From Yamagishiella unicocca (taxonomy: Eukaryota > Chlorophyta > Chlorophyceae > Chlamydomonadales > Volvocaceae), in assembly GCA_003116995.1 (NCBI GenBank), contig BDSL01000007.1, forward strand, positions 1,054,001-1,118,000: DNA of 64,000 bases. Reading direction: 5' to 3'. The notes under the pieces were generated by a model. That model was not told the origin of the DNA and did not search any database. It saw nothing but the letters and a program-made list of their open reading frames with translations. The first letter of the stretch is position 1, and each line of letters opens with the position of its first letter. Both the position numbers and the translations under genes were made by a program. This document shows, one piece after another, positions 10,712-22,826 of the stretch.

Positions 10712-13700
10712 CCTTCCCGCCAAACTTGGCCTTGAGGTTCTTGCTAAACTGCCACAGCAAGCTCGCGTTCGCAGTGCGCTGCGGGCTGCTGCTTCGGCCG
10801 GCTGCTCCACCAGCGCCAACAACACTCCCCCCCGGACCCAACCCACCGGAGCCGCCCCCGCCCCCTAACCCACCAGCGCCGCCTCCCACGAGTCCATGTC
10901 CCTGCGGCCCCCGGATCCCGCCGTTGGGGAAGCTGGCTGCCGGGTGATTGGACACACCGCCACCCAGCGCCATACCGCCAAACCCAAGCGCGCTGCTCAG
11001 GCCGCTGATCGCCCCCCCGCCGCCGCCGCCACCACCTGGGCCAGCGCTCCCGTGCAACTGGTGTTGCAGATTGCGGATGGCGTGATCCCTGTCCGCAAGC
11101 ACAGTGTCCTGTCGGGACCCAGAGCGGGTCGGGGAGGTCCAGGGAGGGGCAGGGGGGCAGCGGGGCAGCGGGAGCGCGTGTTTTTGCGGGTGGGGGGGGA
11201 GAGCACGGCATGACAGCGGGGGAAGTAGCGGCTGCGGCGGTGGCGGCTCACGACCAGCTCGCCCCAGTCCCATTCCAACCACCATTCCAACCGCCTGTCC
11301 CACCGCCAGAGTCGACCATGATCGCACCTGCGCAGCATATTTCTGCATCGTCTGGTCCAGCTTGCTGCTCAGCTTCTCGACGGTGTACTGCTTCTCGGCC
11401 AGCTGCCGTACGACCTCCTCCAGCCTGGCCGCCAGCACCTCACTTAGCACGCCGTACTGCAGCCGGGGGGAATGACGAGACGCACGAAAGTGACGATTGC
11501 GCGGGGTGGGGGCCAACAGCCGGTACTGTGGTACTTGGAGCAAGCGGGGTGCGCAGGCCCGAAGTGGATGAAGGTAGCTTCACCAGGTTAAGCTCCTATT
11601 TTCCGGAAAGGGAACCTAGCTCAGCAACGCTAAGCTTCTAGGTAAATGCAGAAGGAAAAACACGTCGTCTTATGGGACGTTAGGGGGTTTCAGGGGATTA
11701 GGGTTTTGGGGGATGTTAGGTGAAAACGGAGGGAAGCTGCATCCCCTTTGCGACTGCACCCGCGGGGCAGGGCGCACCCCCCGTCCTGTTCTCCCCAGCC
11801 GACCTGCTCCAGCAGCCCCAACGCCTCGGTCCCCAGCTGCCGGCTGCCGGCCAAGCCACACCGCAGCGTCGAGCACAGCGCGACAGCCTCCTGGAGCCTT
11901 TGCTGCTGCTGCTGGGGATGCGTTGCCGCAGTTCCCGAGTAGCCGCCGGATGCCGCCCCCGCCGCTAGCGACGTCGACGTCGCTGCAGCCGCCGCCGCCG
12001 CCTGCTGCGCCGCCGCCGCCGGGCTATCCAGCGGCGACCAGGACCCCGCGGCGATCAGGGCCGGCGGCGGCGGCGGCGGCGCCGCCGCCGGCAGCAGCCG
12101 GACCTGCCCGCCGGGCCCGACAACCAACTGGTCAAAGGGAGTCAACGCCGGCGTCGCCGCCGCCGCCGGCAGCGGCAAGAACCCTTCCGGAAGCAGCACG
12201 GCGGCGGCGGCGGCAACGTTGCCGCTAGCGGCGGCGGCGATCGAGGGGGTGGCGGTGGCCGGAGGCGGCGCCGCCGCGGCCGCCGTCATGCCCTCGAGCA
12301 GCTGTTGGAGCTGCGATAGCTGCTCCAGGGAGGCCGTCAGGCCCGTCGGGTCAGCCTGTGTGCAGGCGGACGTAGCGGCCGCAAGTGGGGGAAGGGGATC
12401 AGACAGGTAAGGGGAAGAGGAGCGCGCGGGGGGGAAGTTGAAGCGACGCGGCGACACGGCGGGGAAAGATACCGGTAGTCGAGCAACAAGATAGTCGAGC
12501 AGCACCGTGTCGGGCGGTGGGATGAGGGCGGAGGAAGGAGGGATGAGGAAGGAGGAAGGAGGGATGAGGGCGGCGGGATGAGGGGTAAAGCGCTCTGCTG
12601 CGGGTGGCCTGGTGCGGCGTGTGTTTGTGTGTACGGCGCAGGCCGGCTGGTGGCGCGTCGTCCCTTCTGTCGTACCGTTGCGGACGAGGTGTCGCCCTGC
12701 GACGACGTCTCCTCGCCCGCCGCCGCACTGCCCGCGGGCAGCTGGGCGGACGCGGAGGAGCACGCCGGCGGCGGCGGCGGCGCCGCCGTCGCCGTCGCTG
12801 CATCTCCCCCTGGCGCCCCTCCCCTTCCCTGGAGTGCCCTCAGGCGGTGCGCTAGGGCTCCGTGGTGGTGCATCAGGTCGCTCACGCCAAGGAGCTCCTG
12901 AGCGCGATGAAACATGGCGGCAGGGGGGGGGCGGAACATGGCGGCGGTGGGGGCGGAACATGGCGGCGGTGGTGGCGAAACATGGCGGCGGCGGCGAAGG
13001 GGGGGAGGCGATAGGGGCGCGGCAGGGAGGGTGGCGTGCTGCGACTGACAAAACCGCGCGATGCGCCAGTCAGCCAGTCAGTCAGCCAGCCAGCAAGTCA
13101 GGCAGTCGGTCACAAGCTGCCACCAGTCGGTCAGCCAGCTAGCCGGTCGGTCGGTCAGCGGGGCACCACCCACCCGCAACTCCCGCACCGCCGGTGCGCC
13201 CGCGTCACCCGGCGACCACCACGCCGCCGCCGCAGGGTGCCCGGCAGCGGAGCCGTCGGTCCCGAAGTAGGCGCCGCCCTCCTCCCCCTCCTGGTGGTGG
13301 TGGTGGTGTTGGGGCCCCAACTCTCCTCCCGCCCCTCCGCCGCTGTCGTGACTGCCGCCACTGCCACCGGCGGCGCCGTGTCGGGATCGGGACGCTCCTC
13401 CAGCCGCTGCTGCCGCCCTGCCGTCCCCTTGCGCCGCTCCAAATGCGTCGGAAGAGGCGCCGTGCTGCTGCTGCTGCTGCTGCCCGGTACCTGCGTGTGG
13501 AGGTGGTTTCGGAGGCCGCAGCGGAATAGACGGTTTTGTTGGTTGGCTGGCCGGCCGGCAGTCGGCGCATCGCATCGTACGGGGGGCCGTTGCTTTGCTG
13601 TGCGCGAGTACTACCAACGGATTGATCCCAGCTGACGCCCCAGCCACGAGTACAACAACGCCTACTTCGGGTCCGACAAAACCCGCGCAGGCGTGTGTGG

Positions 13701-16700
13701 CCTGTAGATCTGTACGGCGCTGCCGTCGTACGGGGGTACGACAAGCGGAGGGGGAGGGGTTGGGGAGGGGGCATCACTTACCGTAGGCTGTGGAGGTGCA
13801 CCGGGTCGTCGCTGTGGCCGCGGTGGTGGCGTGTCCGTGTGTGGCGGCGGCCAGTGCCTCCCCTGGAGCCGACATGATGACCCACTCGTCACGTGCCTCA
13901 GCCTGAACCGACAGTAGCAGCCGTTGCGGCAACAGCAGTAGCAACAGCAGTAGCAACAGCAGTAGCAACAGCAGTAGCAACAGCAGTAGCAACAGCAGTA
14001 GCAACAGCAGTAGCAGCCGCCAAAGGACGGAGGAGGGATCACCCAGGCGAGGTGCCACACGGGCAGCGGCCGCATACACGCGCTGGTGAACGGACACAGC
14101 ATCCCACCGCACAGCGCAAACGACACCCAAAAACACATTTCACCCCCACAAAACCCCAGACTCCCCCCTGCGCTCCCCGCATCCCCCCCCACCCTCCGCC
14201 CTCTGCCCCACCGGCGACGCCTCCCGGTGCTCGTCCAGGAGCAGCCCACTGCACGTGCTGGTTACGGAGCTGCCGGCGGGCGGGTGCGGGGCCCCCGGGG
14301 GGCCGTGGTGGTGCGAGGCGGCGGCGGCGGCCGAAGCCATGGCTGCGGCGGTGGCGGGTCGAGGGGGCGCGAGGGGGATGGCGGCGGCGGGTGTTGCTGG
14401 AGGGGCGCCGCGGGCGTGGACCCCACCTGCTACATCCGGACAGGAGGGGGAGGGAGAGAGCGGGACAGCGGCGGGGGGGGAAAGGAAGAGGAGACCCGGT
14501 TACGGGCGGGGAGCTGGCGGCGCGGGGGAGCAGCGGCGGAGCGCGATACGGCCACACAGCGACACCGCGACAAGGCGGCTTCCCGCACTCACCAGCCCGC
14601 AACAAAGCCCGGCAGCCGCTCCTCCCACTCCTCCCACTTCACACCCACCACCGCCAAAGCCTGCAGCCACTCCTCCCACTCCTCCCACTCCGCCCAGTTC
14701 ACACCCACCGAAGCCTGCTGCCGCTCCTGCCAGTCCCGAGCCGTGTGACGGCCCTCGCGCCGCTATCGCCGAGGCACCGAGAGCCCCCCCGGCGGCGCCG
14801 CCAACCGCACCGGCGCCATCACTCGAGGCCGCCAGCCCCCACGCGTGTTGCCCCGCGGCCTCAGCACCCGACCCGGGGTAGCCATGCCCGTGGGCCCCCG
14901 GCTGCTGCTGTTGCTGTTGCTGCTGTTGCTGGTGCTGTTGCTGCGGCTGGCGGACGCCCTCAACCAGCTCCCCGCTTCCGTCCTCCGCCAGACCCTGCAT
15001 CTGCGGATGCGGGTGTGGGCCCTGCGGGCCCCCCCTGGACTCCGAAGCCGCGGCTCGATCCGGATGATGCGACTGCGACTGCTGCGAAGGGCGCCGGTCC
15101 CGTCCCTCCTGCTGCTGCTGTTGCTGCTGCTGCTGTTGTTGCTGCTGTTGCTGTTGCTGTCGGAGCTTGAGGGGCGCCAACGCAATCTCCCAGGCCATCA
15201 TCGCGGCACGACTGCACCGCCGCTTGCTGGACTGAGCCCGGCGAGCCTGGTCCGCCGCTTGCACCTGGCTGAACGCCGCTCCGGAACCAGGGTTCTGCGC
15301 AGAAGCCGCTCCGGAACCAGGGCTCTGCGCGGAAGCCGCGAGGGGGCAGGACGCCGGCGCTGCCGCGCCTGACCCATGGGTCGCGGCCGCCGCCGGCGCT
15401 GCCGCGCCGGCGTCGGCGAGTGGGCTGCCGGCGGCAGGCGGGAAACCGGGTTGGGCCGCATGGGGCGAGAGGCCCCCGACGCCGAAGTTGAGGCGGAGTG
15501 GTGCGAGGGCTTCGCCGTCGGCGACGGCGGTGCCGGCGGCGGCGGCGGCGGCCGCCATGTCGTGTTGCGGCCCTTCTTCACATGGCGCAGCTAAGACCTG
15601 TCTCGCCGTCACGGACTGCGACAAGCCCGCAGTGAGCATCAGGATCTGGGGAGACATAGGGCCCACCGGGAGCTCCGTCGCCGCGGCGGTGCCAGGCGAC
15701 GTTGGCGGGTGTACGGCATTAGCTGGCGCCGCCGCCGCCGCATGAGCAAGGGCAGCGGCGGGCGCAGCGGCGGCGTCGAGTGGTGCCGGCGCGGCGCCGC
15801 CGCTGGTACTGAGGGCGCGGATGCTCGTCCATTTGGGGGTTTCGTGCCACATGTACGACGCCGCCGACGAGGACGACGCCGCTCTTTTCCTCTCGCGACC
15901 TTCAGCGGCGCCGTCACCCGCCGCCGCCGCGACCACCACCACCGCCGCTGCCGCCGCCGCCGCTGGCACGGAAATATGTACCTCCGGCGCCGCCGCCGCC
16001 GTCGCCTTCAGCGGACCCACCACCTCCGCCGCCGCCGCCGCCGCCGCCGCCTCCAGCCTCCCCTCCCGGCCATAGCCTCCCGCCAGCAAAGCCACCTCAG
16101 CGCCGCCGCTCGCACCGCCAGCGTGCGCAGTAGCAGCAGCACCGCCTCCTGCCGCTGCCCCGCCCCCCCGTGCGGCGCCGGACCTGCCGCTCCCCGATCC
16201 GTCCGCCTCGCCCGGGTGTGCTACCAGGACGGCGGCGATGTTGCTTGTGGACTCGGACAAGTCGGAAGGCGCCACATAACCAACCTGCTCGTACTGGAAG
16301 GGGTCCTCACCCGTCAGACGGTTGTAATCTTCAGAGTCGGCGTCCGCGCATGGAGCGTCGAATGGATGGGACGAGCGTACGAGCAGGGGCTCTTCAGCGC
16401 CGCCGGTGCTGCCGTTAGCCGGCTTGCCGCCGGCGGCGGCGGCGGCGGCGGCCCCGACGCCGTTGCTGTTGGAGATGGCGGCGGAGGGCCCTAGCGCCAC
16501 CGCCGCCATGGACGCAGCGAGGGCCGAGTCAGGAGCTGGAGAGGACGCCCGCTCAACGCTGTTGGCTCCAGAACCATTAAACGCCACACCACCACCACCA
16601 CCACCATTACCACCGCCGCCACCGCCGACGCCGGTGAACTTCTCCTTCATGCCGCGCGCAATCATTTTGAGCACGCTGATCTTGCTCAGCGGCTGCGGGT

Positions 16701-19700
16701 GCTGCGGGTGATGGGATGAGGCGGCAGAGCTCGGGGTACAGAGCCCCGCCTCCTGCCCCGCGCCGCGGCCCCCGCCTCCTCCGCCTCCCGCCGTTGACGA
16801 AGCCTCCCAGGCCAGTTCATCCGCCAGGGCCGCCGCCTCCGCCTCCACCTCCTGCGCGCACAGCCCCACCACACCACACCACAAAACGTCTGTTCTAAAC
16901 GGTGTTTCTTTCGTACACGGGATTTTCTTTAAAGAAGAGAAACCCGTTCGTACACGGGTTTTCCTTGCAATCACACCACACCGCATTAGGGCCGCATTAG
17001 GGCCGCTGACACCGCCGCATCCCTTCGCGCACGCGCCCGCTGCCAACCTGATCCTGCTTTCGGAATAGCCAACAACCCATCCCGTCCCCGTCCCGGCCCC
17101 CGCCCCCGCCCCCGTCCCCCACCCACATACACCCCCCCCCACACCCCCACACAAACCGCACACACCCCACACCGCGGATTATCGTATAAACACCCGCACA
17201 TACCTCAAACCACACACACCCCAGACCGCGGATTATCGTATAAACACCCGCACATACCTCTCGGTACTCTCGCCGCAGCGTGGCAAGTCGCGCGTCCGTG
17301 ACGGCGTCGAATGATGGGCCGAAGGCGTGAGAGATGATGCGGTTGGAGTCGTAGGTGAGCGGCGCCATGGACTGCAGCAGGTCCAGTGCGTCCAACACGT
17401 CGGAGCAGCAGGACAGCGCCGGAGAGAACACCTCCAGCAGCGCCAGAGCGGTCCTAAGGAGGGGGCGGGGAGGTGGTCCAGGGGCGGGTGGAGGCGGGCC
17501 ATGGGGGGGGAAACGGAGGGCAGAAAACTAACTGATGGACAGTTTCTAGTGAGGGGAGAGCAAGGTAGGCGGGAAGAGGGGGGTGGCATGAGAACCGTTA
17601 GCGCGACAAGGACAGGATAGGTGGCGCATGGCCGGGGAGGTAAGGAGCAGGAGGCATTGTCCACGGAAGGTCCGATGGGTTCGTCTCACTCAGCCTAAAC
17701 CCTAAAACCCTAAATCCTAAGTCGCGTTGCTCGCTTCCGGCCGCCTCCTGCTCGGCCGCTCGGCTGCACCACAGGCGCCGCGCCTCAGCTCACTTGAAGA
17801 GCACCGTGGGGGAGCGGTAGTAGAAGAGCGCGTCCCATACTCGGAGGCATGCCTCGATGGGCAGGAAGTTGACGAAGACGCACAGGAACCACTGGGGGAG
17901 GAGGGGGGGGAGGAGGAGAGAGGGGGAGGAGGGGGGGAGGGAGCAGAGAGGGGGAGGGAGCAGAGAGGGGGAGGGAGCAGAGAGGGGGAGGAGGGTATGA
18001 GAGAGAACCCGCGGGTCCGCAGTGAATAGGGAAAAGGGGAAGGCGGGAGGGGGAAGGCCGGGGGCGTGGGAGGAGGATGGGGAGAAGGCGGTGACACGGA
18101 AGGGGAGAGGAGTTGTAAGGGACAACGCGCGACTCGAGCAGAGAACTCAGGAGGAGGTCGCGAGTCGAAACCACGAGGTCGCACGAGTAGATCCGAGGTC
18201 GCACGGTTATATCCGAGGCGGTGCTAGTGCCTAGCGCGGCTGCTGCAGCACCCCCCTCGGGAGCCGCACGTTCCGCCGTACAAACCTGTACGAACACGCA
18301 CGACACGTCAGCGCCCAGTCCCTCCAGGTAGGCCGACAGCTGCGGGAAGTGTTCGGTCACCAGGCGCTTGAATACCCGCTGGTCCACCTGCGAGGAGGCA
18401 GCGGCACATGCAAGGCAGCAGCACACTGATGAAGGGACAGCGGCACATGCAAGGCAGCCGCACACCTGCATGCCCATCATGTTCCACACATACACACGCA
18501 CACACACGCACACACACGCACACACACCGCGCCGCCCCCTCCCTCCTGCGCCGCCCTGCCCTCCCCTCCCCCACCTGCATGCCCATCATGTCCACATCGT
18601 AGTAGCCCTGGAGAATGTCCTCCAGCAGAGCGCACAGGCACCAGAAGGCATCCTCCTCGTCCAGGAACAGAAGCAGCGTGCCGACAACGAAGTTGAGGCC
18701 CTGGGGGGTTTCGAGGAAGACCCGTGGATGTGGGGGAAAACCGTTTAGGACAGACGTTTTAAAATGCATGCTGGAGAACTGGGGTGAGGATACAAAAGAC
18801 GAAGGTCATATAGACGAGGGCCTGGAAGGGGGGGTCCCCGAAGGCCCGGTTTCACGACATAGGGGGCGGAGGGTAGGAACTAGCGGGGTGGGGGGGAGGG
18901 GTAGCGTAAAAACACATGTTGGGCACACGCGGCAAAGTACCAGGTAGGCTAGGATACGACGAGTGCGGAACGTCAGTTTGAACTGTGCTTGCTGGAGGAC
19001 TCGATGGGGCGTTCCGAGGACGAAACGGTTGGGATGTTGGGGCGTGAGAGGGAACTCTCACTCGTTGGCTGGCACTTGATAGTAGGTAAGTGGCACCGAC
19101 TAGGGAAAGGCTCGGGAAACTCGTTTGTTTTTGAAGGGGTGGGGTTGCAAGGGACCCCCGTGAGATGAGGTGGGGGGGGTGTAAAAATCGTTTTACGCAA
19201 CGGGACAGGTGGAGTGAGGTTGGATGGGATGAGGTGCGCGGGGGGGGGCAACAGGAGGTGAGCTCCGAAGCCGCTCCACTATGTTCCTACAACCCAGCCC
19301 AGCCCAGCCCAGCCCCAGTGGCTTCTCAGTTACCTGGCAGTAGCCCACCCTGGAGTTGTGGAGGCTGTAGGCAGCCAGCACGCGGCGCAGCGCGGGGCGG
19401 CCGCTGACCTCCATGAGCTTGAGTCCAGGGAAGGTGCGGGGCAGGTCCTTTTCGATCTGGGTCAGCCACACCTGCACGAAACAATCAGGTGGTACGGCCG
19501 GAGGTACGGCCGGAGGTACGGAAGTGGGGAGCTGCGACTGAGGGCCGTTCGCCGCTGCCAGGTGGTGGGTTTGACCGTATGAGAGGAAACCAGGGGGTGG
19601 TGGTGCCAGGTGGTGGGTGGGTGGCTGCGCTGCGCCGGAACGCCCTCACCCGCGGTAACCGCCCTCACACCCCGCAGCAGCTCCAGAACCAGCTTGCCTA

Positions 19701-21888
19701 AGCCCAGCACCCATCCGCGGGCCTTATCCCTTCCCCCGGCTCTTACTACATCCCCTGGGACTCCCCAGGGACGTCCCTCGGTTACGAGGACTCCCCTTCT
19801 CTCCCTCCCTCCCCCTCCCTCCCCCTGCCCCTCCTCCCTTCCCCTCACCTTGCTGATTTGTCATCCATGTGCCCTCCCTCTCCCTCCCTCCCCCTGCCCC
19901 TCCTCCCTTCCCCTCACCTTGCTGATTTGTCATCCATGTGCCCTCCCTCCCCCTCCCTCCCCCTGCCCCTCCTCGCTTCCCCTCACCTTGCTGTTGATCC
20001 GCCAGGTGTCCAGGGCCTTCTCAGTCACCGCCGCATACCCCGACAGCCCGTGCGCAGCCGCCGCATCCTGTACGGCGCGGGTTGCATCGGGGAACGAGTG
20101 AGCGATACAGATTGAGGGGGAAGGGGCGGGGTGGCAGGTTCCCAAACCACCCCAGCAGGACCACGCCCCTCCCCATCCCACCGGCCTCTCAACCCTTTGG
20201 CGCCGTTGCAACAGCCCTTCGACCCGTCCTCCCACACTCCTAGTACACCTTCTCCCCAAGCTATCGCATCGGCCGCCTCTCCCATCCCCCCCCCCACACG
20301 GGTCTTCCTCGCAACCCACCACCCCACCTGCAGCGCCTTGGCTGCGTGTGTCGCCTGCTGCCGTATCTCGTCCAACTCCAGGCTGCCTCTGTACTGCAGG
20401 TCGCCGAGGCAGCGCTTCACCAGGTCCTGTCGTACACACACACACACACACGCGCATACACTCTGCATGGTATGTGGTGCTTTCGAGCGTACGAACCCTG
20501 CCAGGTTGCCCAGGCCTGTGCTGTGGAAGAATTTCTGGACGGACTGCTTGGCCGTGAACATAGCACTCCAACTCGTGTGTGTCCGCTGTCTGGCCCTGTC
20601 CCCTTGCTTGTTGTCGGCTATGCTGTTGAGGGGGAGCTTTGATATGTGTCAGCCCCTACGACGTGTATGGAGGGTCAGGCCGGTTGGGTGCCTTGCCTTG
20701 TGGTTTTTCGAACAGGGTGCTCAGCCCCCGGCTGCACGGCACACTTGTGGCCCCGTGCGTGAACTTCGCCCCTCTCCCTGGTATGGAAGAGTGCTTACGC
20801 GGTCTTTCCGTTAGGGCGGGGTAGCTGCCCTTGGCCGACGCCAGGCCCGGTCAGATATGACGTAACACACACACACACACAAACGCATACACACACATGC
20901 GCGTGTGCACAGACGACCCGAGGAGGGCAGACGTCAACTGATTGTGAGTGAAGCAACGGGGGGATGCAAGGGAAACCGGCGAATCAACGGGGCGAGGGCG
21001 GGAGCAGGGCCGGGGGGTTCCAGCACTCAGCGGCTCGGGGCCACAGGGCATGCGACGCGCAGCTTCCTACCAGGGCCAACCAAGGGTAATAACCAGCCAG
21101 TCGGGTGCGGCGGGGCGGCCCTCAGGCATACACCCGACGTCATGTCAGGGGGCGCGGGAAGCGCGGCGAAACACACGTGCGCTGTCTCCACCCTTATCCC
21201 CTGTCCCCGCCCCAGGAGAAGTACGGCACCGCAAAGTAGAGTTGCTTGCTTGGCCACCACCCGACGCGGTTTTGAGAAGGCGGCGGAGAGCCTCGGTCGA
21301 AGCAATGCTTCGTCATCACTAATTCGCTTTGCTGTGGCGGGTCACTGCCACGTGGTTCTGTCCGCCGCACACATCCTCTGTTCCCCTACCCCCGCCAGCT
21401 GCTACTACGAATCGCTGTGTGTGCAACACCGGGATGGCATCCCCCTAGGGGCTCACATTGTAATAATTGCGCTGCTTTCGGACGGAGGTGTCGAGGAAGG
21501 CGCTCCACACACTGCCGCGGATGGTGAAGGGAACGCCCCCATGCACCAGAGCATCGAGCTTTAGGCGATGAGGCGCAGACGGCCCCTGCTCGTGCCGTGC
21601 GATAGTCACACCGTCCTGCAGGTAGTCGGCGCACAAGTCCTCGAGGCTGGCGAATTTCCCGCCGTCCGAAGTAAGATGCGCCAACTCGCTCAGGAACTGG
21701 CACCAGTGAGCCTCACGCTCCGTCTCCTCCTTCTCCCAGACTGGACTGTACACCCGATATAATTCATGGTAGTCTGGCGGCACCATAAAGCCATAGTGGT
21801 CTCGCACCAAGCCGGCATCATTTGCGCTTGCCGCGGGCCGGGCTGGCGAGTCCTCTAGCGAGAAGAACTCAGTGACTGCCGCGTCCAT
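10695..21888 (-). CDS. TBC-domain RabGAP with long low-complexity and coiled-coil tail, 16 exons
   Basis: Exons: 21888-21457, 20585-20493, 20426-20328, 20067-19987, 19471-19334, 18700-18575, 18387-18286, 17891-17794, 17453-17258, 16851-14593, 13902-13782, 13490-13174, 12897-12676, 12355-11804, 11456-11328, 11108-10695. Phases are continuous for about 1,792 aa. Residues about 125-430 form a plant-type TBC domain: LVHGGVPFTIRGSVW, QIEKDLPRTFP with the Arg finger (R247), NSRVGYCQ with the Gln finger (Q281, last codon of exon 5), DEEDAFWCLCALLEDI, VDQRVFKRLVTEHFPQL, RVWDALFYY. Both catalytic residues are intact, so it should stimulate GTP hydrolysis by a Rab. Exon 10 is one 753-codon block rich in Ala, Gly and Gln, with a Q17 run. 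The last exons predict coiled coil (SEVLAARLEEVVRQLAEKQY). Exon 2 and a possible extra exon near 14.23-14.43 kb are the least certain points. Confidence 0.85.
13929..14020. repeat. 12-base tandem repeat next to an acceptor site
   Basis: About seven copies of a unit close to AACAGCAGTAGC. It lies in the RabGAP intron between exons 10 and 11, just upstream of the exon 11 acceptor on the minus strand. It creates long spurious open frames (repeated AVAT on plus, poly-Leu on minus). Confidence 0.85.
16886..16965 (-). repeat. Dispersed motif R1, diverged copy (orientation exception)
   Basis: CGTCTGTTCTAAACGG, followed by two copies of a CGTACACGGG-containing block. It lies 35 bases from the exon 10 acceptor of the minus-strand RabGAP, but in the form normally seen after donors. 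Confidence 0.55.
17161..17260 (-). repeat. 54-base duplication carrying a 5' splice site
   Basis: 17161-17206 and 17215-17260 match at 45 of 46 positions. Each copy carries GAG|GTATGT on the minus strand. The copy at 17258/17257 is the donor of RabGAP exon 9; the other lies 54 bases deeper in the intron. Confidence 0.9.
17885..17995. repeat. G-rich minisatellite beside RabGAP exon 8
   Basis: Repeated GGGAGCAGAGAGGGGGAGG-like units of about 21 bases. On the minus strand this forms the C-rich stretch leading into the exon 8 acceptor (17891). Confidence 0.75.
18463..18591 (-). repeat. Copy of an exon end plus donor, 109 bases into the intron
   Basis: CACCTGCATGCCCATCATGT occurs at 18463-18482 and 18572-18591. 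The second is the end of RabGAP exon 6 with its donor (GGCATGCAG|GTG on the minus strand); the first is a copy inside the intron. Confidence 0.85.
18704..18790 (+). repeat. Dispersed motif R1, near full-length copy
   Basis: GAGGAAGACCCGTGG at 18713-18727, CCGTTTAGGACAGACG at 18741-18756, then ATGCATGCTGGAGAACT. The element abuts the exon 6 acceptor of the minus-strand RabGAP: the intron ends CTCGAAACCCCCCAG. Confidence 0.85.
19795..19992 (-). repeat. 69-base triplicated segment carrying a 5' splice site
   Basis: AAG|GTGAGGGGAA sites on the minus strand lie at 19987, 19918 and 19849, exactly 69 bases apart. The first is the donor of RabGAP exon 4. The two intron copies are also preceded by CAGCAAG. 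Confidence 0.85.
20296..20310 (-). repeat. Dispersed motif R1, short copy after a donor
   Basis: Plus strand CACGGGTCTTCCTCG; on the gene strand it reads CGAGGAAGACCCGTG, starting 18 bases after the exon 3 donor (CAG|GTGGGG at 20328) of the RabGAP. Confidence 0.7.
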
Positions 21889-22826
21889 TCGATCAACACA
21901 TTTCGTTGGTAGCTCAGAATTTGCAGGCTTGGTTTGGCGGGTAAAGTCACTATTTAGGGCTACGCGCCAGTTCCTGGTCTGTCGTTGTATTCAACGCTTG
22001 TATTAATTGTTTGTAAATGCAGTACGTGCGTACAACGCGTTAGAACCCCAATTCGAGTTGGTTAAGCCGAGCGCGTCGAGTCCTCGACCCCGTACGCGCT
22101 GCCCGGCGATGTGCCGACTCCCGAACACGCATTTCCCATCTTTGTTCGGGGCAATTACGTGACAGTGTAACACTTCGCAGATGCCTGCGGCCAGCCGGCC
22201 ACATATACGGCACACGTGGCTACGTGCAGACTGTGCGCTGGTAAGCGTTAGCTTCTGGTGCAAGACGAAGGGGGGACTTGACGGTCAGGGGAGGGGGCAT
22301 GACGACGTGTCAGGCGTAGGCAGCTGTATTGACAGGAACATTTCGGGGTCTGAGAGCGTCAGAGAGGGTGTGGGATCTGGTGCGACTAGGCGAGGCTCGG
22401 CAAAGGTAGTGAAACCGATCTGCTAGAGGCCACGGACGCGGACACATTACGCGCCGTGTGCTGACGATCTGTGTTGCAACGGCGGACACAGTCTTCCCCT
22501 AGCCGCCTCCAATGAGCCAACGAAGCCGCAGGCACCAACCTGGCAACACACACCACCACGAAACGGGAGGCATCGAGCCAATCCTAAGCGATTGCAAAAA
22601 CCACGGTGGGAACCGCCAGCAGCATGCATCGCTGCATGCACTTCAACATGATGCCAACACCAGCCAGCAGAATTAGCCAGCTCCTCCAGCCAACTCCCAT
22701 ACGCGACTACACCCTTGGCTGCACTCTTGGCTAGCTATCCAGCCGACCATACCCTTGCCTATCTAGCCCCGGTCCCCAACCAGCTCCCGCTGTTTCCTTC
22801 CAGGGTCCAGACACCCAGACACCTCA
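21889..22826. other. Intergenic between phosphatase and RabGAP
   Basis: About 940 bases between the stop of the upstream minus-strand gene and the start codon of the RabGAP. It must hold the RabGAP promoter and the phosphatase 3' end. An 86-codon minus-strand frame (22263-22003) has a CRIC pair, but no family resemblance and no splice context. Confidence 0.5.

Noticed and set aside
14228..14433. Extra RabGAP exon (containing TCSGLLLDEHREASPVG)
   Set aside because: The frame looks coding, but its entry phase does not fit the exon 10 donor, while exons 10 and 11 join cleanly without it. It may be an alternative exon.
13893..15170. Long plus-strand open frame (425 codons) opposite the RabGAP
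   Set aside because: It is driven by the 12-base repeat and by GC-rich low-complexity sequence. The minus strand has phased exons with TBC and coiled-coil content.
22003..22263. 86-codon minus-strand frame with a CRIC motif
   Set aside because: Only one Cys pair, no family resemblance, and it lies in a short intergenic region that must hold a promoter and a 3' end.
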